Origin: Cladosporium sp. IMV 00045
Taxonomy: Eukaryota > Ascomycota > Dothideomycetes > Cladosporiales > Cladosporiaceae
Direction of reading: 5' to 3'
Assembly: GCA_001931905.2 (NCBI GenBank)
Contig: MSJI02000702.1
Location: 1 to 41,098 of the forward strand
Length of the DNA: 41,098 nucleotides
The notes beneath the pieces are model-generated. The model did not search any database. It was not told the DNA's origin and was given only the letters and a program-made list of their open reading frames with translations. Positions 38,913 to 41,098 of this stretch are shown in pieces (position 1 is the first letter of the stretch; every line of letters begins with the position of its first letter). A program made the translations under genes and the position numbers.

Positions 38913-39671
38913 ATGGCCTCCGCGATGACTCCGCGCAGCTTCGCCTCGTTCGTCTGTCAATCATGCCGTCTGCGATTGAAGCCCAGCACCGCCGCCGCCG
39001 CCGCCAGTAGCAAACGCGCCTTCAGCAGCACTCCCACCGCGCCCGCCGGCAAGGACAGCTCAGCGAGCGCGCTCGGCCGCATCGGCGACATGAACGCCCG
39101 CCGCCGAGCCCAGCCCGCCAACGACGGCAGCGACGATCTCAACAACCTCTTCGACAGCCTGGACACTCCCACCGCGCGATACCTGAACGAGACGGCGGGC
39201 AGGAACCTCGACGGCAGGACGCAGCGCGGGCCCCACCGCATGCACGTCCTGTCCACCAAGCACAACACCCACATCACGCTCGTGCAGGCCCCGCGCCCGG
39301 CGACGGAGACGACCTCGTCCGGCGTTTCGATCACGAACTCCAGCACCGCCGAGCAGAAGAAGATGATCGACGTGCTGCTCTCGATTTCGACCGGCCAGAT
39401 TGGCTTCCGCAAGGGAGGTCGTGGAGGTTACGATGCCGCGTATCAGCTCACCGCTTTCACCCTCAAGCAGATGAAGGAGAAGGGTATGATGCGCGATATC
39501 CACAAGCTGGAGATTGTTCTGAGAGGGTTTGGCGCTGGCAGGGAAGCTTTCACCAAGGCTATTTTGGGTGCGGAGGGTAAGAATATCAGGGACAAGATTT
39601 CGGCGGTGGTGGATGCGACGAGGCTGAAGATTGGTGGTACGAGGAGCCCGAAACCGAGAAGATTGGGTTAG
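38913..39671 (+). CDS. MRPS18: mitochondrial small-subunit ribosomal protein uS11m
   Basis: A single exon of 252 residues. uS11m is a protein of the 37S mitochondrial ribosomal subunit platform; the yeast name is Mrps18. The first ~50 residues are basic, Ala/Ser-rich and contain a CQSCRLRLK stretch, consistent with import. The uS11 domain covers about residues 105-252, with an HTHITL-like strand (TKHNTHITLVQA), GQIGFRKGGRGGYDAAYQLTA, EIVLRGFGAGREAFTKAILG and the characteristic end DATRLKIGGTRSPKPRRLG. The length is normal for fungal mitochondrial forms, with a longer N-terminal extension than bacterial S11. Confidence 0.9.
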   Translation: MASAMTPRSFASFVCQSCRLRLKPSTAAAAASSKRAFSSTPTAPAGKDSSASALGRIGDMNARRRAQPANDGSDDLNNLFDSLDTPTARYLNETAGRNLDGRTQRGPHRMHVLSTKHNTHITLVQAPRPATETTSSGVSITNSSTAEQKKMIDVLLSISTGQIGFRKGGRGGYDAAYQLTAFTLKQMKEKGMMRDIHKLEIVLRGFGAGREAFTKAILGAEGKNIRDKISAVVDATRLKIGGTRSPKPRRLG

Positions 39672-41098
39672 AGAGGTGCTTAGCTGGTCTGTTCGCTGGA
39701 GAAGCGATTCTGCATCTTCCGGCTGGCATGCTTATTCTTTTGCACTATCTGGTCTCGAGAAGCGGCTCTGGGACGGTTTCTACATTGGGTGTCTTGTCAT
39801 TGCATGGAGCGGATTTGGAAGGGTGCCGCCAGAGGTCTAGGATGCGTGGGAGCATGCTGTACAAAAAGAGTCATGAGCACTTGGTTCGATGGGGAGACGA
39901 CACTGTCCAGTCGCAGTTCGGTCACTGTAGTCCCTGCGACCAAGTGCGCAAGCGCATTCGCTTGCTACCTGTACCAATACGAAATGTACAATTTTTTTTA
40001 TCAGTCTGTTACATCGACTTCACGAGAAATCGGTCACCTCTGCAACCACAAAGGTCCGCACAGAGTACAACATGCATAGAAATTCGGCTTCGACATCTCC
40101 AGATAAGGCGACCAATATAGTCCGTTTTGATCTATTCAAACGATGTATTTCTGAAACAGGTACGACAGGCTTAGCAGCATTCTGGTAGTCGTTGGCACAG
40201 AGCTGCGCAACAATATATGTCCTCACTCATGCCAGCAAGCAAGGGGAGGAGCACCAGCTCATATCGCCAGTCGGGTCTTGTTGAAGCCGATCACATCTGG
40301 CACGCCTTAAGGTTGACTTTTTCTGGACCATCATGAATGAAGTCCAGCATCTCGGCGAAATACAATCCATTACAAAAACGCAAATGGAATTTCACCATTT
40401 TGGCTGAGGCACTAATATCAATAGGGTGGTCACCCCTGATATTGAGCGAGTCACTTCGACCAAGCAGAACAATTCACAACAATTCACACGACTCGAGTGT
40501 GGTCTTCCTCAGTCCCAGCAGCGTGGAGACGGAAGGGAGATGTGTGGGAGCGATTCAGCAGTGGGAGATTCCCATCAAAGTCCGTCTCTCCTGTGGGCTC
40601 CACCTGGCTGAGATGAAAGCCGACGCTAACGAAGTGCTTGGTCGCTGGCCTGATCCTGCAATCCAAACGGGAGAGAAGGAACGGAATTATCAAATATCGC
40701 TGTTAGATTGAAAGGACCTGGCCTCTCGCTCTTATCATGGCCAAATTCGTCTCGAAAGGCATGCAACCAAGCCAATCGGACCATCCATATCACCACCATA
40801 GTGCTCGCCAAGGTCACCTTGCCGGTCTGCCTGTTGATCCGACCACTAGACGAGTTTATTACACTTTTTGACATGCCCAATCCCGCTATGCCTGTTCCTG
40901 AAGATCTGCCGTCGACGGGGCGCTCACTTCGTACCGTATCCGCGCAATCCTCCCCCAGTTGGGGTTTGTCTCACATGTTTTCCCTTTCTCGAATATCTTT
41001 ACTAATGATTTGTACATATATTCGCACCTGCACACACACACGGAACTGACGATGATGCTTGCGCAGTTGTCATGGATCTGGTCTTCCTGGTGAACTGC
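39672..41098. other. right-end intergenic region
   Basis: 1427 bp with no gene that I can support. Frames at 39728-40120, 40337-40711 and 40708-41049 are short and lack motifs or splice signals. A short CA repeat lies near 41028-41041. The edge may cut into the promoter of a gene beyond the window. Confidence 0.5.

Overview
The window is nuclear DNA of a filamentous ascomycete (Pezizomycotina), most likely a dothideomycete close to the Mycosphaerellales. The evidence is the gene set (verprolin, Puf6, eIF3h, Prp46, Tim44, mitochondrial uS11m, a CAP59-type glycosyltransferase, a fungal Zn2Cys6 regulator), short introns of about 50-66 nt with GTAAGT/GTATGT-like donors and CTAAC or CTGAC branch sites, pyrimidine-rich leaders, and one tRNA with internal A and B boxes. 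The species assignment is inference. I see no transposon, rRNA, CRISPR array or secondary-metabolite backbone gene.

Layout. 0.5-3.8 kb: an uncharacterised mitochondrial membrane protein (-) diverges from a three-exon verprolin/WIP gene (+). 3.8-10.5 kb is gene-poor: a Zn2Cys6 regulator (5989-7092, -) lies between two long stretches without a convincing gene. 10.5-12.2 kb: two uncharacterised two-exon genes (-), a 333-residue basic protein and a 110-residue protein made of two copies of one motif. 12.9-18.2 kb: 3-ketodihydrosphingosine reductase (-) diverges from a Tma17-like proteasome assembly chaperone (+), then a CAP59-family mannosyltransferase (-) diverges from a GT17 glycosyltransferase (+). 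18.3-22.3 kb: PUF6 and eIF3h, both (-). 23.0-31.3 kb: a plus-strand run of an omega-type glutathione transferase, a secreted glycerophosphodiester phosphodiesterase, a secreted GH93-like hydrolase and a probably GPI-anchored 5'-nucleotidase, with tRNA-Gly(UCC) on the minus strand in the middle. 31.5-39.7 kb: a SANT/Myb-like protein, a small membrane protein, PRP46, TIM44 and mitochondrial uS11 (MRPS18). The last 1.4 kb has no gene I can support.

How the genes work together. Most are single housekeeping genes in ordinary fungal order. The most coherent functional group is the secreted block at 24.6-31.3 kb. A phosphodiesterase, an arabinan-active hydrolase and a surface nucleotidase would together release phosphate and sugar outside the cell. 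The phosphodiesterase promoter has two CACGTG boxes plus a well-placed TATA box, and the nucleotidase upstream region has another CACGTG, so joint phosphate-starvation control of the two phosphatases is a testable idea. The divergent CAP59/GT17 pair could similarly build one surface glycan. Exon coordinates were worked out by hand from splice signals and reading phase and have not been checked against transcripts.
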